From Chitinophagales bacterium (GTDB taxonomy: Bacteria; Bacteroidota; Bacteroidia; Chitinophagales; Chitinophagaceae), in assembly GCA_017303835.1 (NCBI GenBank), contig JAFLBI010000001.1:682001-746000 (forward strand): a stretch of DNA of 64,000 nt. Direction: 5' to 3'. The position numbers and the translations under genes were made by a program. Below the pieces are notes generated by a model. The model was not told the DNA's origin and searched no databases. It saw nothing but the letters and a program-made list of their open reading frames with translations. This document shows, piece after piece, positions 34,152 through 41,838 of the stretch (its first letter is position 1; the number at the start of each line of letters is the position of its first letter).

Positions 34152-34579
34152 TTTCGTTTGGTTTTTGTAGTGGTATCCAAACCTTCTTTTTTGCGCAGTT
34201 CCATTAGCCAGTCCTGCCCAAAACTTAGTTTTTTAGCCAATGGGGCATTGGGCGAAATGGCTCTCCAGAAAGGCGTGATGTTGCGGAGGCTGTTTTGCTG
34301 TTGGTATTGTTCATAAGCAGCTTCAGCTACCATACGCAGAAAAATGCCTGTTGTAACGGGACAAGTATATTCCGCACCATATTCCAATGCTAGGTCTTTG
34401 CGTAGGGTAGTAGTATCCACAGACACACCCTTGGGTACTTGTTTTAGGTAAGCCGCAATGAGCTGCGGTGTGGCAATGAGCATATTTGCATTCGCTGGTA
34501 TATCTGCAAATGCTTTATCGATTTTTTTGATTTCAGGCTGTCTTGCCGTTTGCAATTTTTCTGTCCAGGTTTTAGGCAT
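34148..34579 (-). CDS. Conserved small protein, possibly MGMT/alkyltransferase-like
   Basis: Protein of 143 residues. It opens PKTWTEKLQTARQPEI, then LIATPQLIAAYLKQVPKG, CPVTTGIFLRMVAEAAYEQ, and TPFWRAISPNAPLAKKLSFG. The order (helix with IPKG-like turn, winged-helix-like middle, P-F-W-R followed by a G..Q loop) is reminiscent of O6-alkylguanine transferase/ATL proteins, where PCHR or PWHR sits at that place. This is a remote resemblance, not a firm assignment. It is coupled to the HHDH-like gene by an ATGA overlap and follows the ABM gene by 2 bp. Confidence 0.55.
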   Translation of the reverse strand: MPKTWTEKLQTARQPEIKKIDKAFADIPANANMLIATPQLIAAYLKQVPKGVSVDTTTLRKDLALEYGAEYTCPVTTGIFLRMVAEAAYEQYQQQNSLRNITPFWRAISPNAPLAKKLSFGQDWLMELRKKEGLDTTTKTKRK

Positions 34580-34581
34580 AG

Positions 34582-34959
34582 CTATTCATTTTCTTTTCTG
34601 GCAAATGCGATGGTAGTTACATCAATTAACTCTAGCGAAATCACCATATCCTTAACAGTTGCTTTATATTCTTTGAAATGTTTTGTTTGAATATGCTTTT
34701 GGTAAGAAAGTGTATCAGCATACACTTCCAGAATAGTGATACGCGTTGGATTATTTTTTTCAGCTACAGCATGATAGGAGCGTACGCCAGGTTCAAGTTT
34801 TATTGCTGCCTGCATCTGCTTTTTCAATGCCTTTTCATAAGCAGTTAATTTGTTGGCATCTACTTGAATTTTTGCAATACGCACCATTGGAGCGCCCTGC
34901 GATTTTGCTTTTGATTGAATAAAAAGCAACATGAAAAAAATCAATAAGTATTTCTGCAT
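34582..34959 (-). CDS. Exported ABM-fold protein (putative quinol monooxygenase-like)
   Basis: From the ATG at 34959 it is 125 residues with a signal peptide (MQKYLLIFFMLLFIQSKAKSQ). The ABM domain shows VRIAKIQVDANKLTAYEKAL, LEPGVRSYHAV, PTRITILEVYAD, YQKHIQTKHFKEYK and a closing strand. Export of an ABM protein is unusual. The activity is unknown; relatives oxidise quinols or degrade heme. A longer frame that runs into the DUF4440 gene is rejected. It is in the operon with DUF4440 upstream (25-bp gap) and the MGMT-like gene downstream (2 bp). Confidence 0.75.
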   Translation of the reverse strand: MQKYLLIFFMLLFIQSKAKSQGAPMVRIAKIQVDANKLTAYEKALKKQMQAAIKLEPGVRSYHAVAEKNNPTRITILEVYADTLSYQKHIQTKHFKEYKATVKDMVISLELIDVTTIAFARKENE

Positions 34960-34984
34960 CGTGTTATGCGTTGATGGTATAAAA

Positions 34985-35428
34985 TTAGTCCCAAACATAT
35001 TTCCAACTGCCATCGGTCTGTTTTTTCCAAACAGTGTGGAATACACCTTTGTATTCGGTGAAACCACTGTCCTTACCGGGTATGCGCCAGAGATATTTTC
35101 CATAGCTATAGCCCATGCTGCCATCAGTGGAAACATCCACAAAATCTGGCGACCAGCTGACAGTTGTGCCTGCCTGTGTATTGGCATAATAAGCCTGAAT
35201 AGCGGCGGGGCCATGAATTAGGGTATCGTTTTCACGTTTAATGACAGCACCGGAATCAGCGAAGACAAAAAAGGCCCTGGCAATGCCGGAATCTTTAGCC
35301 ATTTGTGCAAAAGCGCTTTCGGCATCAGCAACAGCTTGTTTGGCTGATTCAGGAGGGGTGCTTGGTTGGCAAGCAAAAAAGCAGCTAATGCAAAAGCTAA
35401 CTTTAATCAGTGTTTGTCGTGGTTTCAT
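34985..35428 (-). CDS. DUF4440/SnoaL-like lipoprotein
   Basis: Lipoprotein of 147 residues with lipobox CFFACQ (Cys about 20). The NTF2-like cone domain has AVADAESAFAQMAKDSG, AFFVFADSGAVIKREND, GPAAIQAYYA, and WSPDFVDVSTDGSMGYSYG with a C-terminal VWKKQTDGSWKYVWD. This is the DUF4440 pattern; members are small-molecule binding or isomerase-like, with no fixed function. First gene of the five-gene operon running to 32878. Confidence 0.8.
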   Translation of the reverse strand: MKPRQTLIKVSFCISCFFACQPSTPPESAKQAVADAESAFAQMAKDSGIARAFFVFADSGAVIKRENDTLIHGPAAIQAYYANTQAGTTVSWSPDFVDVSTDGSMGYSYGKYLWRIPGKDSGFTEYKGVFHTVWKKQTDGSWKYVWD

Positions 35429-35545
35429 GATAAATAAGTTGTGTCATTTAAGTTAGGAAAAACTGCTTGGCTAAACTGAAATAATCCATATGCATTATTG
35501 ACAAGGATTACTATAAACAGCAATATTGTTGCCAAAACCATCTAC

Positions 35546-35977
35546 ATGAAAAAGCTATTCCTGAAATGCTGTTTGTTTACCTTATTGATATTTGCCTCCT
35601 ACAAAAGCAACGCCCAACAACTGCTTTTGGCTGCTGAAGCTGATGTTTGGGGAGAACCTCAGAAAATAAATTTAACTGGTGGTGGTACCATTCAATTAAG
35701 AACAAAATTTCTAAAGCACTATGGCACTACCTGTGTGTTTGAAGTAGAATTCACCAATGTGGGAACAAAGCCTGTTAAAGAAACTTGTCAGATGGTCAGT
35801 AATAATTCTAGTGGCATGTATACCCATTGGGCAAGTGATATACGATTAGCCCCTGGAGAAGTTGCAGTCTATCAAATGGAAAAAAGAGAATGCAAAATCA
35901 ATATGAAGAAAAGTAAGCAGAAAGATATTGCTAAATGTGCAGCCTGTGCGCCTGCCATGTACTTCTTGAAGAAATAA
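35546..35977 (+). CDS. Exported protein of unknown function
   Basis: From the ATG at 35546 it is 143 residues with a signal peptide (MKKLFLKCCLFTLLIFASYKSNAQ). The mature part has a beta-rich character (LAAEADVWGEPQKINL, FEVEFTNVGTKPVKET) and five Cys, ending CAACAPAMYFLKK. The segment FTNVGTKPV is reminiscent of immunoglobulin-like accessory domains. No family is recognised. It is monocistronic and convergent, with its stop adjacent to the NAD(P)-binding gene's stop. Confidence 0.6.
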   Translation: MKKLFLKCCLFTLLIFASYKSNAQQLLLAAEADVWGEPQKINLTGGGTIQLRTKFLKHYGTTCVFEVEFTNVGTKPVKETCQMVSNNSSGMYTHWASDIRLAPGEVAVYQMEKRECKINMKKSKQKDIAKCAACAPAMYFLKK

Positions 35978-36631
35978 TCAGGATGTAGTCATACAAGTCA
36001 TGTCTCGATAAGTATAGCGATGAATACCTGTCGCATTAGCTAATACAACTTTTATCATGGCTTTTGCTACAATAGATGCTTTAATAGGTTTGTATTGTGT
36101 GGGCATCAAGAAGGATATAAGTGGCATGATGGCTTGACCAATCTTTTCACCCAAGCGGAATTCTTTTCTGGCGCCAAGCAGGAGAGAGGGTTGAAATATG
36201 CCAAGAAAAGGGATTGGCATATTACTAATGGTATCTTCAACTTCACCTTTTAATCTCAGGTAGAAATTAGGGCTTTGGCTATTCGCGCCAACTGAAGATA
36301 CCAATACTAATTTGGGTATGCTATTTACTATACAAGCTTTTGCAATAGCGATAGAAATAGCATAATCAACATTCCGATAGGCTATGGTATTCCCTTTTAC
36401 TTTGCTTCTTGTGGTACCGATGGCGACAAATACGCCATCACTTCCTGCAAGTGCTTGATTGATGGCTTGCTGATCTGTAAAATCAACAATACATTCTTTT
36501 GCACGAGTATTTGTGATACCCAATGGGCGACGAAGCACTAGGTTGATCTCAGCATCAGTTGTGTCCAGCAGTTCTTGTAGAATCAGGCTGCCGATAAGTC
36601 CGCTTGCACCGATGATTGTGTATTGTGCCAT
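35978..36631 (-). CDS. NAD(P)H-binding atypical SDR
   Basis: Rossmann-fold protein of 217 residues. The N-terminal GASGLIGSLILQELL binds the dinucleotide; VFVAIGTTRSKVKG, VDYAISIAIAKAC and LVLVSSVGAN follow. YLRLKGEVEDTI holds the YxxxK pair, here Y-L-R-L-K, and FQPSLLLGARKEFRLGE comes next. This is the HTATIP2/CC3-like group of atypical SDRs. The substrate is unknown. Confidence 0.83.
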   Translation of the reverse strand: MAQYTIIGASGLIGSLILQELLDTTDAEINLVLRRPLGITNTRAKECIVDFTDQQAINQALAGSDGVFVAIGTTRSKVKGNTIAYRNVDYAISIAIAKACIVNSIPKLVLVSSVGANSQSPNFYLRLKGEVEDTISNMPIPFLGIFQPSLLLGARKEFRLGEKIGQAIMPLISFLMPTQYKPIKASIVAKAMIKVVLANATGIHRYTYRDMTCMTTS

Positions 36632-36770
36632 AGATATTGGGTTTGATGAATGTAGTTGCTGTTTTAAAGGTAAGTACTGATTTCGGTAGTGCTTGATTGC
36701 ACTGGTATGATAAATACGCGCAGTTGTATAAGGGTGATTAAATAGTTGTATTTGACAGTATATTTATCTT

Positions 36771-37757
36771 ATGCGTGCACTTATTTTAATGTTATTGTTC
36801 AGTTCATGGGTTCAGGCTCAAGATACAGCCGGTTACTATGGATTCAGGTATTTCAAGATTAATTTTCAACAAACACCTGTCGATATACTGGTATGGTCTG
36901 AAAAGAATAATGCGGATACGAAAAAACCTATCTTCTTTTTTTGTCAGGGTAGTCTTCCTCAGCCCTTGATAAAAGAAGCTGATCAGGGTATTTATGGTGT
37001 ATTCCCATTCAATCCGGAAATATTGTCAAAAAAATATCATGTAGTAATCGTAGGAAAGCCGGGGGTACCTGTAAAACAGCCCGTTCAAAAACTGAATCCG
37101 CAACTTTGTTATACTGATGTAAACGGGGATTTTCCAGCGCTTTATCGAAAGCACAATTTGCTTTCATATTATGTGCCACGCAATAAAGCGGTCATTGATT
37201 TTCTGCTGAAACAACCTTGGACAGCAAAAACTGGCTTGGTTGTGGCCGGGCACTCTGAAGGCAGTACCATTGCTGCACATATGGCAGCGAATGATGCACG
37301 TATCCAATCGATCATTTATGCCGGAGGTACGCCTCATGGAAGAATACTGGCAATGATTGCGCAGGCAAGAACTAGGGAAACTGATACTGTTTCATTTGCG
37401 ACACAAGAATTTGATTATTGGGCGAATATTCATGCTAATCAAATTGAAATGCCAGTGGGGAAGGGAGATAGCTATCAGAATATAAAAGAGTTTTCGGTAT
37501 CTGTAGTACCCTTGTTGCTGAAAATGAAGAAACCAGTGCTGATTGTATATGGCGGAAAAGATTGGGGTGCACCCTATAATGATTTACTCAGAGCAATGGC
37601 TATACAAGACAAGAATCCATGGCTAAGTTTTAAAGACTATCCGGCAATGGAACACAATTTCTTTCCGCTTACGAAAGAGGGCAAGATCGATTACAGCCAG
37701 TATAACTGGGATAAAGTGGCAATGGACTGGCTCAATTGGCTGAATCTAAAGCGATGA
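36771..37757 (+). CDS. Exported alpha/beta hydrolase
   Basis: Protein of 328 residues with signal peptide MRALILMLLFSSWVQAQ. The nucleophile elbow is G160-H-S162-E-G, the acid is probably Asp in VYGGKDWGAP (about 264) and the His lies in AMEHNFFPL (about 296). FFFCQGSLPQPL before the elbow supplies the oxyanion region. Ester or peptide substrates are possible; none can be inferred. Confidence 0.82.
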   Translation: MRALILMLLFSSWVQAQDTAGYYGFRYFKINFQQTPVDILVWSEKNNADTKKPIFFFCQGSLPQPLIKEADQGIYGVFPFNPEILSKKYHVVIVGKPGVPVKQPVQKLNPQLCYTDVNGDFPALYRKHNLLSYYVPRNKAVIDFLLKQPWTAKTGLVVAGHSEGSTIAAHMAANDARIQSIIYAGGTPHGRILAMIAQARTRETDTVSFATQEFDYWANIHANQIEMPVGKGDSYQNIKEFSVSVVPLLLKMKKPVLIVYGGKDWGAPYNDLLRAMAIQDKNPWLSFKDYPAMEHNFFPLTKEGKIDYSQYNWDKVAMDWLNWLNLKR

Positions 37758-37768
37758 ATAATTGATGC

Positions 37769-38260
37769 CTAATATTGTACCCGCTTCAGTTCAACCCTTT
37801 GTACTGCATTCATGAGGTAAGTGCCCACTTGTGCGTTGGCTTCACTGTTCTTTTTACCGGATATGACTTCAAAGATCAATTGTCCATTGCTTAATTCGTA
37901 ACTACTGGTGAGTAGGATGCCCTGCACTTCAAATACACTGTATAATTTATTAGCGGCTTGTCGCATTGGTATAACCACATTTTGTCCCTCATCCACCACA
38001 TAGATACTCGGTTCCTGTTGGCGCAGGATATAATCCTTGGTCATGGGTAGTTTCTCCGAGAGATATTCGGTTTTCCACGTCCAGCTGGTTTTATCTATCG
38101 GCTTCACTGTATGCCTAACCCGCACACTGTCGCGCAACTGTCCACCACCATAGATATACATGGTGCCTTCCCAAACACCTATACATTGTTCCGGGAAAGT
38201 ATTCTGTGCTTGCAACTGTGTGGAGAATAATAGGACAAAACAAAAGATGAGACTACGCAT
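37769..38260 (-). CDS. Exported protein of unknown function
   Basis: Protein of 163 residues with signal peptide MRSLIFCFVLLFSTQLQAQ. The mature region is beta-rich with CIGVWEGTMYIYGGG, WTWKTEYLSEK, YVVDEGQNVVIPM and FEVQGILLTSSYEL, suggesting a small lipocalin-like barrel (inference). No family is recognised. It is convergent with the hydrolase gene (11 bp). Confidence 0.6.
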   Translation of the reverse strand: MRSLIFCFVLLFSTQLQAQNTFPEQCIGVWEGTMYIYGGGQLRDSVRVRHTVKPIDKTSWTWKTEYLSEKLPMTKDYILRQQEPSIYVVDEGQNVVIPMRQAANKLYSVFEVQGILLTSSYELSNGQLIFEVISGKKNSEANAQVGTYLMNAVQRVELKRVQY

Positions 38261-38269
38261 AACTAGACA

Positions 38270-38304
38270 TTAAAACAGGTATGAAAATACGTTTCATACC
38301 TGTT
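38270..38304 (-). terminator. Minus-strand terminator after the aldehyde dehydrogenase gene
   Basis: Stem AACAGGTATGAAA / TTTCATACCTGTT (13 bp) with loop ATACG. On the minus strand TTTTAA follows. Confidence 0.7.
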
Positions 38305-38350
38305 ATTCGACTATCAATTATATGATTGCAGCAAAACTGCTTTTAGCGCA

Positions 38351-39874
38351 CTAAAAGTCAAATTTGATACCCTGCGCCAAAGGCAATTGGGTACTCCAGT
38401 TAATGGTATTGGTTTGTCGGCGCATATAGGCTTTCCAAGCATCACTACCACTTTCTCTACCGCCGCCGGTTTCTTTTTCGCCACCAAAAGCTCCACCAAT
38501 TTCTGCACCGCTGGTACCAATGTTCACATTGGCGATACCGCAATCACTGCCTTTGTGTGATAAGAATTGTTCTGCTTCGCGCATGTTCAGCGTCATGATA
38601 GCAGATGACAAACCTTGTGGCACACCATTCTGCAAAGCGATGGCCTCATCAATCGTTTTGTAAGACATGATGTAGAGAATAGGCGCAAAGGTTTCATGCT
38701 GTACGATTGGCCAATGGTTCTCCACTTCAGCGATACAAGGTTGTACATAACAGCCACTTTCAAATCCAGCACCGCTGAGTACGCCACCATCTACAATAAA
38801 TTTGCCGCCTTGTTGCTTACAAGCTTCAATTGAATGGAGGTATTGTGCAACAGCATCCTTGTCAATCAATGGCCCAACATGATTCTTCACATCCAATGGA
38901 TTGCCGATGCGTAACTGCTGATATGCTTTGGTTAATTTCTGTTTGAATGCTTCGTAAACTTTTTCATGAATGATGAGTCTGCGGGTAGTGGTACATCTTT
39001 GTCCCGCAGTGCCCACAGCACCGAACACAGCTCCCACAATGGTCATATCTAAATCAGCCTGATCAGAAATGATGATGGCATTATTACCGCCTAGTTCCAA
39101 AATCGTTTTACCCAAACGAGCACCTACAGCAGCACCCACTGCTTTACCCATACGAGTAGAGCCAGTTGCAGAAATCAAGGGTACTCGGGTATCATTGCTC
39201 AACCATTCACCTACATCGCGACCACCTTGAACCAAACAGTTTACACCCTCGGGTACACCGTTCTTTTGAAAAACTTCGTCTGTCAGTTTTTGTACGGCAA
39301 TACCACAAAGCGGTGTTTTCTCACTAGGTTTCCACACACATACGTCACCGCATACCCAGGCAAGAGCTGCATTCCAACTCCAAACAGCTACTGGAAAATT
39401 AAAAGCGGAAATAATACCCACAACACCCAGGGGATGCCATTGCTCATACATACGGTGCATGGGTCTTTCGCTATGCATGGTTAAACCGTATAGCTGACGA
39501 GAGAGGCCCACAGAAAAATCACAGATATCAATCATTTCCTGCACTTCACCCAAACCTTCCTGCAAGCTTTTACCCATTTCATAACTCACCAGCTTACCCA
39601 AAGCATCTTTCTTGGCGCGCAATGCTTCACCTAACTGACGAACCACTTCGCCACGTTTCGGTGCTGGCCACATGCGCCATGTTTCAAATGCTTCCTGTGC
39701 TTTAGCGATTGTTGCATCATAAGCTGCTTTATCTGCAGTTTGCACAGTGCCGATTAACTGGCCGTCAACAGGAGAGTAGGAGCTAATGCTTTCGCCGCTG
39801 CTCTTAATCCATTCGTGTCCGGTAGAAACGCCTGCGTTATTGGCTTCGATATTGAGTTGTTTGAGGAAATCCAT
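38351..39874 (-). CDS. ALDH7-type aldehyde dehydrogenase (aminoadipate semialdehyde dehydrogenase-like)
   Basis: NAD-dependent aldehyde dehydrogenase of 507 residues. Seen: VGIISAFNFPVAVWSWN (cofactor), WKPSEKTPL, catalytic Glu in ILELGGNNAI (about 265), and catalytic Cys in GTAGQRCTTTRR (about 299). FNFPVAVWSWN and NNAIIISDQADLD match the antiquitin/ALDH7 group, which oxidises alpha-aminoadipate semialdehyde in lysine catabolism. No other lysine-pathway gene is adjacent. Two tandem 16-bp repeats lie just upstream. Confidence 0.88.
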   Translation of the reverse strand: MDFLKQLNIEANNAGVSTGHEWIKSSGESISSYSPVDGQLIGTVQTADKAAYDATIAKAQEAFETWRMWPAPKRGEVVRQLGEALRAKKDALGKLVSYEMGKSLQEGLGEVQEMIDICDFSVGLSRQLYGLTMHSERPMHRMYEQWHPLGVVGIISAFNFPVAVWSWNAALAWVCGDVCVWKPSEKTPLCGIAVQKLTDEVFQKNGVPEGVNCLVQGGRDVGEWLSNDTRVPLISATGSTRMGKAVGAAVGARLGKTILELGGNNAIIISDQADLDMTIVGAVFGAVGTAGQRCTTTRRLIIHEKVYEAFKQKLTKAYQQLRIGNPLDVKNHVGPLIDKDAVAQYLHSIEACKQQGGKFIVDGGVLSGAGFESGCYVQPCIAEVENHWPIVQHETFAPILYIMSYKTIDEAIALQNGVPQGLSSAIMTLNMREAEQFLSHKGSDCGIANVNIGTSGAEIGGAFGGEKETGGGRESGSDAWKAYMRRQTNTINWSTQLPLAQGIKFDF

Positions 39875-39880
39875 ATGAGC

Positions 39881-39912
39881 AATGATTGAATGATATAATG
39901 ATTGAATGATAG
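39881..39912. repeat. Two-copy 16-bp tandem repeat
   Basis: AATGATTGAATGATAT followed by AATGATTGAATGATAG, in the 54 bp between the ALDH start and the panB stop, with a degenerate third copy after. Possible replication-slippage product. Confidence 0.5.
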
Positions 39913-39928
39913 AATGGTGGATGATTAT

Positions 39929-40744
39929 TTAATACGATTCATCTGCATTTGGGAAATCTTGTTGCTTTACATCACGGATATACTGTTGTACAGCACCGGT
40001 GATTTGTTCATGCAAATGTAAGTACTGTCTAAGGAAGCGTGGTTTGAATTCTGTGTTGATACCCAACATATCATGCATCACCAGTACTTGTCCGTCGCAA
40101 TCAGGGCCTGCACCAATGCCAATGGTTGGAATTTGCAATTGCTGACTCACTGTTTTTGCCAATCCAGCCGGGATTTTCTCTAGTACTACTGCATAAGCAC
40201 CAGCTTCCTGTAACAATTGCGCATCTGTTAATAATTGTGTAGCTTCAGTATCTTCTTTGGCACGAACAGCATAGGTGCCGAATTTATAGATCGACTGTGG
40301 TGTTAAACCCAGATGTCCCATTACAGGAATACCAGCGTCAACAATCCGTTTTACCGCAGGAATAATGGCAGCGCCGCCTTCTAACTTTACCGAGTGTGCG
40401 CCAGTTTCTTTCATAATGCGAATAGCTGCTGCTACTGCATGGTCTGGGTTCGACTGATAAGTACCAAAAGGCATATCCACCACTGTAAGGCAATGCGATA
40501 CACCGCGCATCACACACTGCGCGTGATAGATCATTTGCTCTAATGTAACCGGCACTGTTGTTTCATAACCTGCCATTACATTGCCTGCACTATCGCCCAC
40601 AAGAATCACGTCTATTCCAGCCCCATCAAAGATGCGCGCGAAAGACACATCGTAAGCAGTGATCATGCTGATTTTCTCGCCAGCAGCCTTCATTTTCTGT
40701 AAGCTGTTGGTGGTAATTTTCTTGAACTGGCTGTGTACAGACAT
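39929..40744 (-). CDS. panB: 3-methyl-2-oxobutanoate hydroxymethyltransferase
   Basis: First enzyme of pantothenate synthesis; it transfers a hydroxymethyl group from methylene-THF to ketoisovalerate. It is 271 residues with [64 protein letters not shown] and [14 protein letters not shown]. All metal and substrate residues of the family are visible. panC and panD are 5-6 kb away on the same strand. Confidence 0.96.
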   Translation of the reverse strand: MSVHSQFKKITTNSLQKMKAAGEKISMITAYDVSFARIFDGAGIDVILVGDSAGNVMAGYETTVPVTLEQMIYHAQCVMRGVSHCLTVVDMPFGTYQSNPDHAVAAAIRIMKETGAHSVKLEGGAAIIPAVKRIVDAGIPVMGHLGLTPQSIYKFGTYAVRAKEDTEATQLLTDAQLLQEAGAYAVVLEKIPAGLAKTVSQQLQIPTIGIGAGPDCDGQVLVMHDMLGINTEFKPRFLRQYLHLHEQITGAVQQYIRDVKQQDFPNADESY

Positions 40745-40808
40745 TTGAATATTCTTAAGCGTGAAAGAATGAATATGGCTCTACGTTAGAATAAAACATA
40801 TTCAAATG
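40742..40808. repeat. Inverted repeat at the panB start region
   Basis: CATTTGAATA (40742-40751, including the panB start codon on the minus strand) is repeated inverted as TATTCAAATG at 40799-40808. The stem would have a 47-nt loop. The remaining 190-bp gap to ppx is A+T-rich low complexity. Confidence 0.35.
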
Positions 40809-40932
40809 CGCAAGCAAGGTAGGAAGTTTTGGAAATGAATAATGAATAATTAAGAATTAATAATTGCATATAATGAATGCCAAATAAAACAAACCAAAGA
40901 CTTAAGACTATCGCCTAAAGACCATTTTACGC

Positions 40933-41838
40933 TCACTTCTTGCTTGTTTCGCCAACTTTTTCCTGTAAACTGTAGTAGAGATGTTGTACCAGACCATCGG
41001 CCAGACCAATCTTGGGTACGTAGATTTCTTCCGCATCAGCCCAGCGCATCACGTTGATATAAATCTGTAGCGCATGTGTAATCACATCAGCGCGGTCTTC
41101 CCGAAGTTTGTAGATACGCATTCTTTCATCCAGCGAAACTGCAGAGAGTTCTTTGTAGTAATCCTTCAGCAAATCAATATGCAGGGGTTTGCCTTCTTTT
41201 TTCTTACTGAGTGAGAAGACTTTGTTGATATTACCACCTGAACCAATGGCAATGAGTTTCTTATAACCCTTGGTGCCGTTTTTGACGAACTCTTTCATTT
41301 CATCCCAACGGTATTCAGAAACCATGTCTTTCAATAAACGAATTGTACCAATATTGAAAGACTGCTTAAAGATGAGTTTGTTGTCTGCAAAAAAAGTGAG
41401 CTCGGTACTGCCACCGCCTACATCAATATAGAGATAACTGTGATCGGTATCCAGGTTTTCTGCGATATGGTTTTCGTAAATAATGGATGCTTCCAAATCT
41501 CCGCTGATGATTTCAATGTCAATGCCGGTTTCCATCCGCACTTTGCGGATGATTTCCTCACTATTGGATGCATCTCGCATGGCAGAAGTGGCGCAGGCAA
41601 TGACATGTTTCACATCATAGACCTTCATCAAATGACCATAGGCTTTCATGGTCTGCAGAATCATCCCTTTTCTTTCCTTGGATATTTCACCCTTTTCAAA
41701 CACATCTAAACCCAAGCGAAGGGGTACACGCACTAAATTGAGTTTGCTGAAATGTGGTTTGCCATCGGTGTTGGGCAACACATCGGTAATCAATAATCTG
41801 GCTGCGTTACTGCCGATATCAATGGCGGCGATTCTCAC
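40933..41838 (-). CDS. ppx: Ppx/GppA-family exopolyphosphatase
   Basis: Actin-like-fold phosphatase of 301 residues (short form) acting on polyphosphate or pppGpp. Seen: AAIDIGSNAARLLI (N-terminal phosphate loop), CATSAMRDASN, YLYIDVGGGSTELT (second loop), IAIGSGGNINKVF, and LADGLVQHLYY. It lacks the C-terminal domain of long E. coli PPX. It overlaps the end of ppk by 20 bp, so its translation is likely coupled to that of ppk. Confidence 0.92.
   Translation of the reverse strand: MRIAAIDIGSNAARLLITDVLPNTDGKPHFSKLNLVRVPLRLGLDVFEKGEISKERKGMILQTMKAYGHLMKVYDVKHVIACATSAMRDASNSEEIIRKVRMETGIDIEIISGDLEASIIYENHIAENLDTDHSYLYIDVGGGSTELTFFADNKLIFKQSFNIGTIRLLKDMVSEYRWDEMKEFVKNGTKGYKKLIAIGSGGNINKVFSLSKKKEGKPLHIDLLKDYYKELSAVSLDERMRIYKLREDRADVITHALQIYINVMRWADAEEIYVPKIGLADGLVQHLYYSLQEKVGETSKK

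Noticed and set aside
40742-40808. Operator for a specific panB regulator
   Set aside because: The 10-bp inverted repeat has a 47-nt loop and includes the start codon; it is listed only as a repeat.
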